Source: an uncultured Eubacteriales bacterium
GTDB lineage: Bacteria > Bacillota > Clostridia > Peptostreptococcales > Anaerovoracaceae
Direction: 5' to 3'
Assembly: GCA_902796965.1 (NCBI GenBank)
Contig: CADBRA010000021.1
Span: 1 to 53,583 of the forward strand
DNA length: 53,583 bases
Position 1 is the first letter of the stretch; each line of letters starts with the position of its first letter. The position numbers and the translations under genes were made by a program. The notes under the pieces were generated by a model that searched no databases, was not told where the DNA came from, and worked only from the letters and a program-made list of their open reading frames with translations. This document shows, in pieces, positions 36,071 to 43,352 of this stretch.

Positions 36071-36135
36071 TAAACAGTGATACAATAAAAGTGATTTTTA
36101 GTTAATGCAGTATATTGCCTTTAAGGAGGAAAAAC

Positions 36136-37014
36136 ATGACCGAATATAAACCTGTCAAATCCGGCAAAGTCCGTGAAATCTACGATATCGGAGACAGCCT
36201 GATTATGGTCGCTACAGACAGGATATCTGCATTTGATCATATACTTAAAAACGATGTCAGGAACAAGGGTGCGGTTCTCACTCAGATGTCGAAGTTCTGG
36301 TTTGACTTTACGAAGGATATCGTTCCGAACCACATGATATCGATCGACACGGCCGATATGCCTGAGTTTTTCAGGAAACCTGAGTTTGACGGAAACAGCA
36401 TGCTCTGTAAAAAGCTGCACATGATTCCGGTAGAGTGCATAGTCAGGGGATATATCACAGGCAGCGGCTGGGCCGGATACCGTGAAAACGGCATGGTGTG
36501 CGGTATAAAGCTCCCGGAGGGACTTCAGGAATCGCAGAAGCTGGAGACTCCGCTGTACACTCCGAGCACAAAAGCTGAAATCGGTGATCATGACGAAAAC
36601 GTGTCGTTTGAGAAGACAATAGACGTAATTGAAAAGGAATTCCCGGGAAAAGGACGCGAATATGCTGAAAAGGTGAGAGATTATACTCTTGCTTTATATA
36701 ACAAATGTGCAGAATACGCTCTCGGCAGGGGAATTATCATTGCGGACACTAAGTTCGAGTTTGGTGTCAATGAGGACGGCGAAGTGGTTCTCGGGGATGA
36801 AATGCTCACTCCTGACAGCTCGAGATTCTGGCCGCTCGAGGGATATGAAGCTGGAAAATCACAGCCTTCATACGACAAGCAGTTCGTGAGAGACTGGCTC
36901 AAATCAAATCCTGACAGCGATTACAATCTCCCTCAGGATGTCATAGACAAGACTATAGACAAATATAAGGAAGCGTTCAAGCTCCTTACGGGAAAGGATT
37001 TTCAGGTAAAATAA
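36136..37014 (+). CDS. purC: SAICAR synthetase
   Basis: This 292-residue enzyme joins CAIR and aspartate using ATP in purine synthesis. Marks are SGKVREIYDIGD for ATP, ATDRISAFDHIL, VECIVRGYITGSGW and IIADTKFEFG. The N-terminus MTEYKPVKSG is typical and follows AAGGAGG; an upstream in-frame TTG at 36115 is rejected. No other pur gene lies in the window, which is unusual for clostridial pur operons. No purine riboswitch was recognised in the 65-base space before it. Confidence 0.95.
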   Translation: MTEYKPVKSGKVREIYDIGDSLIMVATDRISAFDHILKNDVRNKGAVLTQMSKFWFDFTKDIVPNHMISIDTADMPEFFRKPEFDGNSMLCKKLHMIPVECIVRGYITGSGWAGYRENGMVCGIKLPEGLQESQKLETPLYTPSTKAEIGDHDENVSFEKTIDVIEKEFPGKGREYAEKVRDYTLALYNKCAEYALGRGIIIADTKFEFGVNEDGEVVLGDEMLTPDSSRFWPLEGYEAGKSQPSYDKQFVRDWLKSNPDSDYNLPQDVIDKTIDKYKEAFKLLTGKDFQVK

Positions 37015-37015
37015 A

Positions 37016-37108
37016 ATGTCATCCGGAGCGCTGCTTTGGTTTGCGGCTGCCGCCGTGCTGCTCGCGGTCGTGATCTTTACGAGACCTAAGGGTCCGGACG
37101 GCAGATAG
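37016..37108 (+). CDS. Possible 30-residue membrane peptide
   Basis: A 30-codon frame starts two bases after the purC stop. It is one hydrophobic helix (LLWFAAAAVLLAVVIF) followed by a basic tail (TRPKGPDGR), the look of a real small membrane protein. The nearest ribosome-like AGG is about 12 bases away. It lies inside the same transcript, before a terminator. Uncertain. Confidence 0.35.
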   Translation: MSSGALLWFAAAAVLLAVVIFTRPKGPDGR

Positions 37109-37125
37109 CATCTTTTGTATTATCT

Positions 37126-37140
37126 GACCGCGGAGCGGTC
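37126..37140. repeat. Dispersed GC-rich hairpin copy
   Basis: GACCGC-GGA-GCGGTC, same GGA loop, with compensating changes in the stem, followed by GTGAGG as after the copy at 41. Confidence 0.5.
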
Positions 37141-37144
37141 GTGA

Positions 37145-37191
37145 GGCCCTTTTGCCTTTTTTCAGGCGGAAGGGCCCGTTATCTTTTAGAA
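37145..37191 (+). terminator. Terminator after purC
   Basis: GGCCCTTTTGCCT pairs with AGGCGGAAGGGCC (two G-T pairs) around a T-rich loop and runs into CGTTATCTTTT. Confidence 0.75.
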
Positions 37192-37245
37192 CATATTAAG
37201 TTTTTATAAATTAAATTCTGAATTTGCATCAATTTTTATGACATG

Positions 37246-37254
37246 TGTTATACT
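37246..37254 (+). promoter_or_regulatory. Extended -10 promoter of the YfhO operon
   Basis: TGT-TATACT forms an extended -10. TTGCAT lies 19 bases upstream, slightly far. A leader of about 110 bases would follow. Confidence 0.5.
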
Positions 37255-37370
37255 CTATCGAGCAGATAAAACAGGAAAAATAGTGCCGCGCTGCAACAGC
37301 CTTATATGATATCATGGCTTATCTTCGCGGAGAAAGCTTGGGGCGGACGGTTCTTACGGGAGACTGTATT

Positions 37371-40052
37371 ATGCATTCTGGTAAATCCGGAGAAAATATC
37401 AAAACAAGGCTGAGAGGCTTGTGGCCTTATACTTTTTTTGCAGTCAGTGTGCTGACTGTCGTTATGGTTCTGACAAAGGACGAATTTTTTTATGGATCGA
37501 GTCTCGACTGGAACGTGCAGCATATCGTCGTTCCGGATCATCTGAGACAGATATTCTACAATACCGGTGTACTGTTTCCGCAGTTCGATCCTGATATCGG
37601 CGGCGGTCAGAACATGTATTTTCTGGCTTATTACGGGTATATGAGTCCGGTCATACTGTTCTCATATCTGCTGCCATGGGTCAGCATGAGGACATATATA
37701 GAATGTGCGGCTGTCATTTCGGTCATAGCATCGGTATGTCTCGTTTACAGATGGCTCAGACAGAAGTGCAGCTTCACGTCAGCTATGTTTGCGGCACTGA
37801 TGTTTGAATTTGCTGTTCCGCTGATATTCCACAGTCACAGGCAGATAATGTTCGTGATATACATGCCGTTTCTTGTGCTGGCGTTTATCGGCGCGGACCG
37901 CTATCTGAGAGGAAAATCGCCTCTGCTGATGATGATAAGCATCGTTTTCGTTATATTCACGAGCTTTTATTTCAGTGTCGGAGGGATAATCGCACTGGCG
38001 TTCTATCTTCTTATCGAATATGTGAAGATAAGAGAGGAGAGCGGGCTGAAGATAGGAACGTCCGAAATGCTTAAGAAGGCGCTGAGAGCGGCATGTGCTG
38101 TCACAGTGTCGATTATGACGGCCGGAGTGCTGCTGATCCCGGAGCTTGCTGCGATCAGAGGAAACAGGTGTGCAAACAATGCGTCATATTCGCTTTATGA
38201 TCTGCTGATTCCGAATCCGGCAGAGGGCGGGCCGTTTTACGGCAGTTCAACTATGGGAATGACGGCTGCTTTTGCGGTTGCTGTCATAGTCTGCATGATA
38301 TCGCGGAAACACTGGCAGAGATTTCTCGGAATACTTCTGGCTGTGATTTCATGTGAGAACATATTTGTATATGCGCTCAACGGAAACATGTATCTTGATG
38401 GAAAGGTCATGATTCCGTTCCTGCCTCTGGCGGCATACGCTTTTGCTGCTTTTTCGGAAAAACTCAGGAGGCATGATCTGAATTTTCCGGCTGTTGCTGT
38501 GCTTTCTGCAGCTCTGTGCGTGCTCGTGTTCGTTCAGAGCGAGGAATCGTGGATGCCGAAGATGCTCGCTATAGATACGTCATTTACGCTTGTAATGGTC
38601 GCACTGTCGCAGTATAGCGGAGGCAGAAACGGTGCGCTCACGGTGATGGTGCTGATTGCTGCTCTCGTTTCATTTTCGGCGAGTTCAGACGACAGCTTTG
38701 TCTCAAAATATGACGGTCTGGATGACGACCTGAAAATAGAGACGAGCCTTGCGGAATACGCGAGGACGATAGACGGGTCACTTTACAGGACAGGAAATCT
38801 TTACAATTCAGCATATACGGTAGACAGGATTTTTTATAGCGGCTGCCTGAGCTCGACAAATTATCTTTCTGTCAGCAATTCGCATTACCTTGATTTCAGT
38901 TCAGATGCTCTTTACGCTGACCAGGCATCGCGCAACAGCATGATAAAATATCAGCAGAAAAGTCTGCTGATGAATATGGTCATGGGTAATAAATATATGA
39001 TATCGTCCGGCTCGCCTGGCACCGGGTATCTTCAGGTAGCAGAGAAGGGCGGCGTATCGCTGTGGGTTAACAGATACGCGTGGCCGATGGCTTTCGTGAC
39101 ACACAACACAATGAACACATCAGACTACGCCAGTCTGAACAGAGCTGAGCAGGCGGCCGCGCTCATGACTCACGCTGTGTCAGATGCCGTTAAGACAACA
39201 TCTGATGCTCCTTCAGTGAAGAATGTGAAAACAGACGGTTTCTACGATTTCATAGACACGTCAGACAGAGACATAGAGGCAAAGAAGATATCAGATACTG
39301 AGTATGATCTCAATGTTTCAGCTGCTCAGAAAGAGACTGTGACGTTCAGGAAACCTCAGAAAAACAAGGTGCTGCTCGTCAGCATGAATGTTGATAACGG
39401 AGATCCGAAGACGGGGTCCGAGGCAGACATGAGCGGGAGCGCATCCGGCGACACCGAGATCATCGTAAACGGTATAAAAAACAAACTGAGTAATCCAACA
39501 TGGAAATATTACAACGGAAATCAGCGGTTCGAGTACGTCGTCACGTCAGACAGTCCTATAAAGACGTTGAGCGTGACTTTCGGTAAGGGCAGATATAAAG
39601 TATCTGATTTTGAGGTTTACTCGCTCGATATTGATGATATAATTGCGGCTGAAGAAAGTTTTGACGGGTTTGAACAGGTTTCGGACAGCAGCGGCAATGT
39701 TGTTTATCCGGCAGATCTGAGCAAGGGTGTCATTCTTAACGGAAAAGTAACCGCCGACGGAGACGGATATTTCATGACGACGATACCGTATGATGAGAAT
39801 TTCACATTCTATGTCGACGGAAAGGAAACAAAATATTATCTTACAGACGGAGCGTTCATGGGCTTTCCACTGAGCAGCGGCGAGCACACGATAAGAGCTG
39901 TATATCGCAACGGTGCAGCATACACTGGAGCAGCTGTTTCAGCAGCAGGCACTGCGATAATAATATTATGGGCAGCGATTCACGCTCTGCGCGTAAGAAG
40001 AAAAAATAACGGGGAAAAAACAGATAACGGGGTGAATAAAAGTGATCAGTGA
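37371..40052 (+). CDS. YfhO-family membrane glycosyltransferase (GT-C type)
   Basis: This 893-residue protein has about a dozen membrane helices in the first 500 residues, a large soluble domain outside (to about 835) and one C-terminal helix. The YfhO family marks include the acidic loop after the first helix (FFYGSSLDWNVQ), FPQFDPDIGGG, PNPAEGGPFYGSS and NEN-type ends. B. subtilis YfhO works with CsbB and a GtrA protein to glycosylate lipoteichoic acid; here a GtrA and a GT2 follow. ATG at 37371 is chosen because GGGAGA lies 8 bases away; ATG at 37314 lacks a ribosome site. It would move sugar from a lipid carrier to a wall polymer outside. Confidence 0.88.
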   Translation: MHSGKSGENIKTRLRGLWPYTFFAVSVLTVVMVLTKDEFFYGSSLDWNVQHIVVPDHLRQIFYNTGVLFPQFDPDIGGGQNMYFLAYYGYMSPVILFSYLLPWVSMRTYIECAAVISVIASVCLVYRWLRQKCSFTSAMFAALMFEFAVPLIFHSHRQIMFVIYMPFLVLAFIGADRYLRGKSPLLMMISIVFVIFTSFYFSVGGIIALAFYLLIEYVKIREESGLKIGTSEMLKKALRAACAVTVSIMTAGVLLIPELAAIRGNRCANNASYSLYDLLIPNPAEGGPFYGSSTMGMTAAFAVAVIVCMISRKHWQRFLGILLAVISCENIFVYALNGNMYLDGKVMIPFLPLAAYAFAAFSEKLRRHDLNFPAVAVLSAALCVLVFVQSEESWMPKMLAIDTSFTLVMVALSQYSGGRNGALTVMVLIAALVSFSASSDDSFVSKYDGLDDDLKIETSLAEYARTIDGSLYRTGNLYNSAYTVDRIFYSGCLSSTNYLSVSNSHYLDFSSDALYADQASRNSMIKYQQKSLLMNMVMGNKYMISSGSPGTGYLQVAEKGGVSLWVNRYAWPMAFVTHNTMNTSDYASLNRAEQAAALMTHAVSDAVKTTSDAPSVKNVKTDGFYDFIDTSDRDIEAKKISDTEYDLNVSAAQKETVTFRKPQKNKVLLVSMNVDNGDPKTGSEADMSGSASGDTEIIVNGIKNKLSNPTWKYYNGNQRFEYVVTSDSPIKTLSVTFGKGRYKVSDFEVYSLDIDDIIAAEESFDGFEQVSDSSGNVVYPADLSKGVILNGKVTADGDGYFMTTIPYDENFTFYVDGKETKYYLTDGAFMGFPLSSGEHTIRAVYRNGAAYTGAAVSAAGTAIIILWAAIHALRVRRKNNGEKTDNGVNKSDQ

Positions 40053-40566
40053 ATTGAAAAAGGATCTGGCGAGGGCTGTTTCGCTTGGTCCGATAGGTTT
40101 TGTAAAATACTTCATGGTTAAATATCGTGAGCTGATAATGTACTGTGTGATGGGAGCCCTGACTACAGTCGTATATTTTGCAGTTTATGCGCTGTTCAAG
40201 CATCTTGGCATGCACTTCATGGCAAATTCGTGTGTGTCGTGGGCTGCTGCGGTAATGTTTGCTTTCATAACAAACAAGTATTTAGTGTTCAGAAGCATGA
40301 AAAACGAGCATTTCCTGAGTGAGATGATAAAGTTCTTCGGCGCGAGGGCCACGACTTTGATCATGGACCTTGGCATAACGTGGCTGATGATCAGCGCGCT
40401 CGGCGTCGGCGAATGGCCTACAAAGGTAACATCACAGATTGCGGTCATGATACTGAACTACGTTTTCAGCAAGCTCTTTGTATTCACTTCGGTCAGACAG
40501 AAAAGCGGATCAGGCATAATGCATAATATGAGGCATGCGGCCTTCGGAAGGGAGTCTGACAAATAG
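40042..40566 (+). CDS. GtrA-family flippase-like membrane protein
   Basis: This 174-residue protein has four membrane helices and the GtrA marks (FVKYFMVKYRELIMYCVMG, FAFITNKYLVF and NYVFSKLFVF). GtrA-like proteins are thought to move undecaprenyl-phosphate sugars across the membrane. The GTG start overlaps the YfhO end by 11 bases; the stop abuts the GT2 gene. The weak ribosome site CGGGG lies close by. Confidence 0.9.
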   Translation: MISELKKDLARAVSLGPIGFVKYFMVKYRELIMYCVMGALTTVVYFAVYALFKHLGMHFMANSCVSWAAAVMFAFITNKYLVFRSMKNEHFLSEMIKFFGARATTLIMDLGITWLMISALGVGEWPTKVTSQIAVMILNYVFSKLFVFTSVRQKSGSGIMHNMRHAAFGRESDK

Positions 40567-41538
40567 ATGAAGAAAATTTCAGTTATCGTTCCATGCTATA
40601 ACGAAGCAGATACAATAGATCTTTTCTACAAGGCCATAGTCAGGCAGGCAAAGCTGCTCCAGCAATATGAGTTTGAATTCATATTTGTCGATGACGGTTC
40701 AAACGATGCTACGCTTGCGAAGCTGAGAGCGCTCGGCAGCAGCGATGAACGCGTCAGATACATTTCATTTTCGAGAAATTTCGGCAAGGAATCAGCTATG
40801 CTGGCCGGATTCCGGGCGTCTGCCGGCGAATACATCCTCACAATGGACGCCGACCTTCAGGATCCTCCTGATATGATACCGGAGATGCTTTCTGCTGTTG
40901 TAAACGAAGGGTTTGACTGCGCTGCAGCCAGGCGCGTCACGAGAGAAGGCGAATCAGCTGTAAGGAGCTTCTTTGCCAGAAGATTTTACGGAATAATGGA
41001 CCGTATATCAGATGTACATCTGGCGCAGGGCGAACGTGATTTCAGAATAATGACTCGCAGGTATCTCGACGATGTGCTGAGACTGTGTGAGCATAACAGA
41101 TTCAGCAAAGGAATATTTGCGTGGGTCGGATATAATACAAAATGGTTCGAGTATAAAAATGTGGAGAGATCCGCGGGAACATCGTCATGGTCGTTTAAAA
41201 ATCTGACTAAATACGCGCTTCAGGGGATAATATCGTTTTCTTCGTTTCCGGCTGTGTTTCCCGCTTACGCCGGAGCAGTGACCGGCGCGTTTTCAATTGT
41301 GATGGCCGTCATACTGCTTATACTCAAATTTGGTACGTCCGTTTCGGTGAATCCGCTGCTGTGGATCGTATGTCTATTGGTATTTCTGGCATCGCTTGTA
41401 TTTGATTTTCAGGGCATTACAGGTGCGTACATTACTCAGGCTCTTGCTGAGGACAGGAACAGACCTCAGTATCTCATAAAAGAGACGGATGAAGATAAAG
41501 TGGAACTTCACAGTGCTCAGAAAGACGTTCTCGAGTAG
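40567..41538 (+). CDS. GT2 polyprenyl-phosphate sugar transferase
   Basis: This 323-residue protein begins with a GT-A domain (VIVPCYNEAD, FVDDGSND, TMDADLQDPPD with the DxD metal site near residue 97, and YRISD-like RISDVHLAQGERDFR) and ends with two membrane helices (about 225-290). It is the CsbB/GtrB/DPMS type that loads a sugar from a nucleotide onto undecaprenyl phosphate on the inner face. It follows the GtrA gene with no gap. The sugar cannot be told from sequence. Confidence 0.9.
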   Translation: MKKISVIVPCYNEADTIDLFYKAIVRQAKLLQQYEFEFIFVDDGSNDATLAKLRALGSSDERVRYISFSRNFGKESAMLAGFRASAGEYILTMDADLQDPPDMIPEMLSAVVNEGFDCAAARRVTREGESAVRSFFARRFYGIMDRISDVHLAQGERDFRIMTRRYLDDVLRLCEHNRFSKGIFAWVGYNTKWFEYKNVERSAGTSSWSFKNLTKYALQGIISFSSFPAVFPAYAGAVTGAFSIVMAVILLILKFGTSVSVNPLLWIVCLLVFLASLVFDFQGITGAYITQALAEDRNRPQYLIKETDEDKVELHSAQKDVLE

Positions 41539-41607
41539 CGGTGTGCTGTGATCATGAACCGTCTCACAGCGTAATAGTCCGGAAGAGTGCATGTGTTTAA
41601 TATCGCG

Positions 41608-41637
41608 ATGACAGAAAGCTGTCTTTCATGTTATACT
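41608..41637 (+). promoter_or_regulatory. Promoter of the FMN reductase gene
   Basis: ATGACA (41608-41613), 18-base spacer, TGT-TATACT extended -10 (hexamer 41632-41637). Confidence 0.5.
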
Positions 41638-41682
41638 GATCAGATAAGAGACATTCTTTCGTGTTTATGAGCTGGTATCAAT

Positions 41683-42345
41683 ATGAATAATAAAATTGTG
41701 ATAATTACAGGAAGCCCAAGACGCAGAGGCAACTGCTCGCGCCTGGCGGCTTCATTTGAAAAGAGGCTGAATGAGCTCGGATGCGAAACAGCTGTATATA
41801 ATGCATGCAGTTTTTCAGCCTGCGACTGGTCAGGAAGCGGCGCATATTTCAATGATGCGGACCGCTCTGACGACAGTGAGGCGTATCTCGAACTGCTGAA
41901 AAAAGATATCGGTGAAGCGCACGGAGTCGTACTGGCCGTTCCTGTCTACGTATATGGAATGCCGGCTCAGGTGCTCGCTATGCTCGATAAAATCGCTTCG
42001 GCGGTAAAGTCCGGCGAGATTTCTGGCCGTAAAAGATGCGCGCTAATTTCGTGCTGCGCGCAGAAAAAGATATCAGTGTTCAATGGCATAAAATTTACAT
42101 ATGAGCATGTTGTCAAAGCTCTGGGCTGGGAAAACAGCGGAGAACTGCTGCTGACGTCCCTGTGGAAGAGATCTGACGCAGACAAGCACGGTGCTGCAGA
42201 TGAAGCTTATGCATTTGCCGATAAATTTGCAGCTCAGGATGCTGAAGAAAAGAAAATGCCGGTAGACACGGAAGGTCCCGTAAATGGCGGTTTGACGGTT
42301 TCATCGCTTATTAACGATACGCTTCCCTCGTGGCTGTTTGAATAG
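41683..42345 (+). CDS. NADPH-dependent FMN reductase family protein
   Basis: This 220-residue flavodoxin-like protein has IVIITGSPRRRGNCSRLAAS for the flavin phosphate, GVVLAVPVYVYGMPAQVLAMLDK for the flavin ring and ALISCCAQKK. The partner and substrate are unknown. The C-terminal 40 residues are polar. It lies between the glycosylation operon and a terminator, with its own promoter. Ribosome site is weak (AGCTGG). Confidence 0.82.
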   Translation: MNNKIVIITGSPRRRGNCSRLAASFEKRLNELGCETAVYNACSFSACDWSGSGAYFNDADRSDDSEAYLELLKKDIGEAHGVVLAVPVYVYGMPAQVLAMLDKIASAVKSGEISGRKRCALISCCAQKKISVFNGIKFTYEHVVKALGWENSGELLLTSLWKRSDADKHGAADEAYAFADKFAAQDAEEKKMPVDTEGPVNGGLTVSSLINDTLPSWLFE

Positions 42346-42402
42346 AATACGTGCTGTCAGCCATCTCTTTTAAAAACGAATTATAAAAATAAAAATTGAT
42401 TA

Positions 42403-42439
42403 AAAGCGGCCGCGGACAATCTGGTTCCGCGGCCGCTTT
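42403..42439. terminator. Bidirectional terminator
   Basis: AAAGCGGCCGCGGA pairs with TCCGCGGCCGCTTT around a short loop. It lies between converging genes. Confidence 0.88.
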
Positions 42440-42479
42440 CCTGTTTTCGTTAATACCGCCTGCACTGCGCATGCCCGTA

Positions 42480-43352
42480 TTAAACAGCTTTTATCACGTC
42501 CGAGATTTCGCTTACAGTAATAAACGCCTTCGGGTCTATTTCAACGACGATGTCTTTAAGTTTTATCATCTGGAATCTGTTGAGTATGACATATACGACA
42601 GTCTTGTCGTCGCCTGAGTACCATCCATGAGCGTCCATTGTCGTTATGCCGTGCTTGAATTCCTCTGAAAGAGCTGAGCATATTTCGTCGCCCTTGCTTG
42701 TGACGATGAATACCTGCTTGCTCCTGTCGAGACCCTCTGTGATGAAGTCGATCGTTTTCAGCGAGACTTCATATGCGACCATTGAGTATAACGGAAGAAT
42801 CCAGTCTTGGATGACGAAGCCGCATACGATGAACAGAATCACGTTGTAGATCATGAGAAGCGAGCTGACAGCTATGCCTGTTTTATTCGATATGACTACG
42901 GAAAGAACCTCAATGCCGTCGATAGCGCCTCCTGAGCGAATCGCAAATCCGCTTCCTATCCCGCATATCAGACCTCCGAATATGCAGCACAGAAATGTTT
43001 CATGACCGACGACAGGAGAATACCCTATAGTCTCCGAGTGGAAATACTCACCCAGAAAATGTGTTGCAATAGCGAAAACAGCTACCGCATAGATAGCATA
43101 GACTGTAAATACGAGACCTTCTTCGCGCAAGCCGTACAGGATAAGCGGTATATTGAGAACCAGCAGGAAAACGGGCAGTGAAAGGAATGAAGGCGTAACG
43201 CTCGCGAGAAGCATAGATGTGCCGGCAACTCCGCTGTCATATAATCCTACGGGCTGCAGAAACACGGTTATTCCGAGTGAACTTATGATTCCGGCCAGCG
43301 TAAAATAGATGAATTTTACCGGCTTTATCTTTTCTTTGCGTTTTCCGCTCAA
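42480..43352 (-). CDS. YitT-family membrane protein (DUF161-DUF2179)
   Basis: This 290-residue protein has five or six membrane helices (to about 200) and a C-terminal ferredoxin-like DUF2179 domain (YVILNRFQMIKLKDIVVEID, KAFITVSEISDV). The family is common in Firmicutes. Transport is likely but the substrate is not known to me. A TTG start overlaps the end of the GTPase gene (AATTGA), with AAAGGA ahead, so they are co-translated. Gly-rich GGAIDGIEVLS is typical. Confidence 0.87.
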   Translation of the reverse strand: MSGKRKEKIKPVKFIYFTLAGIISSLGITVFLQPVGLYDSGVAGTSMLLASVTPSFLSLPVFLLVLNIPLILYGLREEGLVFTVYAIYAVAVFAIATHFLGEYFHSETIGYSPVVGHETFLCCIFGGLICGIGSGFAIRSGGAIDGIEVLSVVISNKTGIAVSSLLMIYNVILFIVCGFVIQDWILPLYSMVAYEVSLKTIDFITEGLDRSKQVFIVTSKGDEICSALSEEFKHGITTMDAHGWYSGDDKTVVYVILNRFQMIKLKDIVVEIDPKAFITVSEISDVIKAV

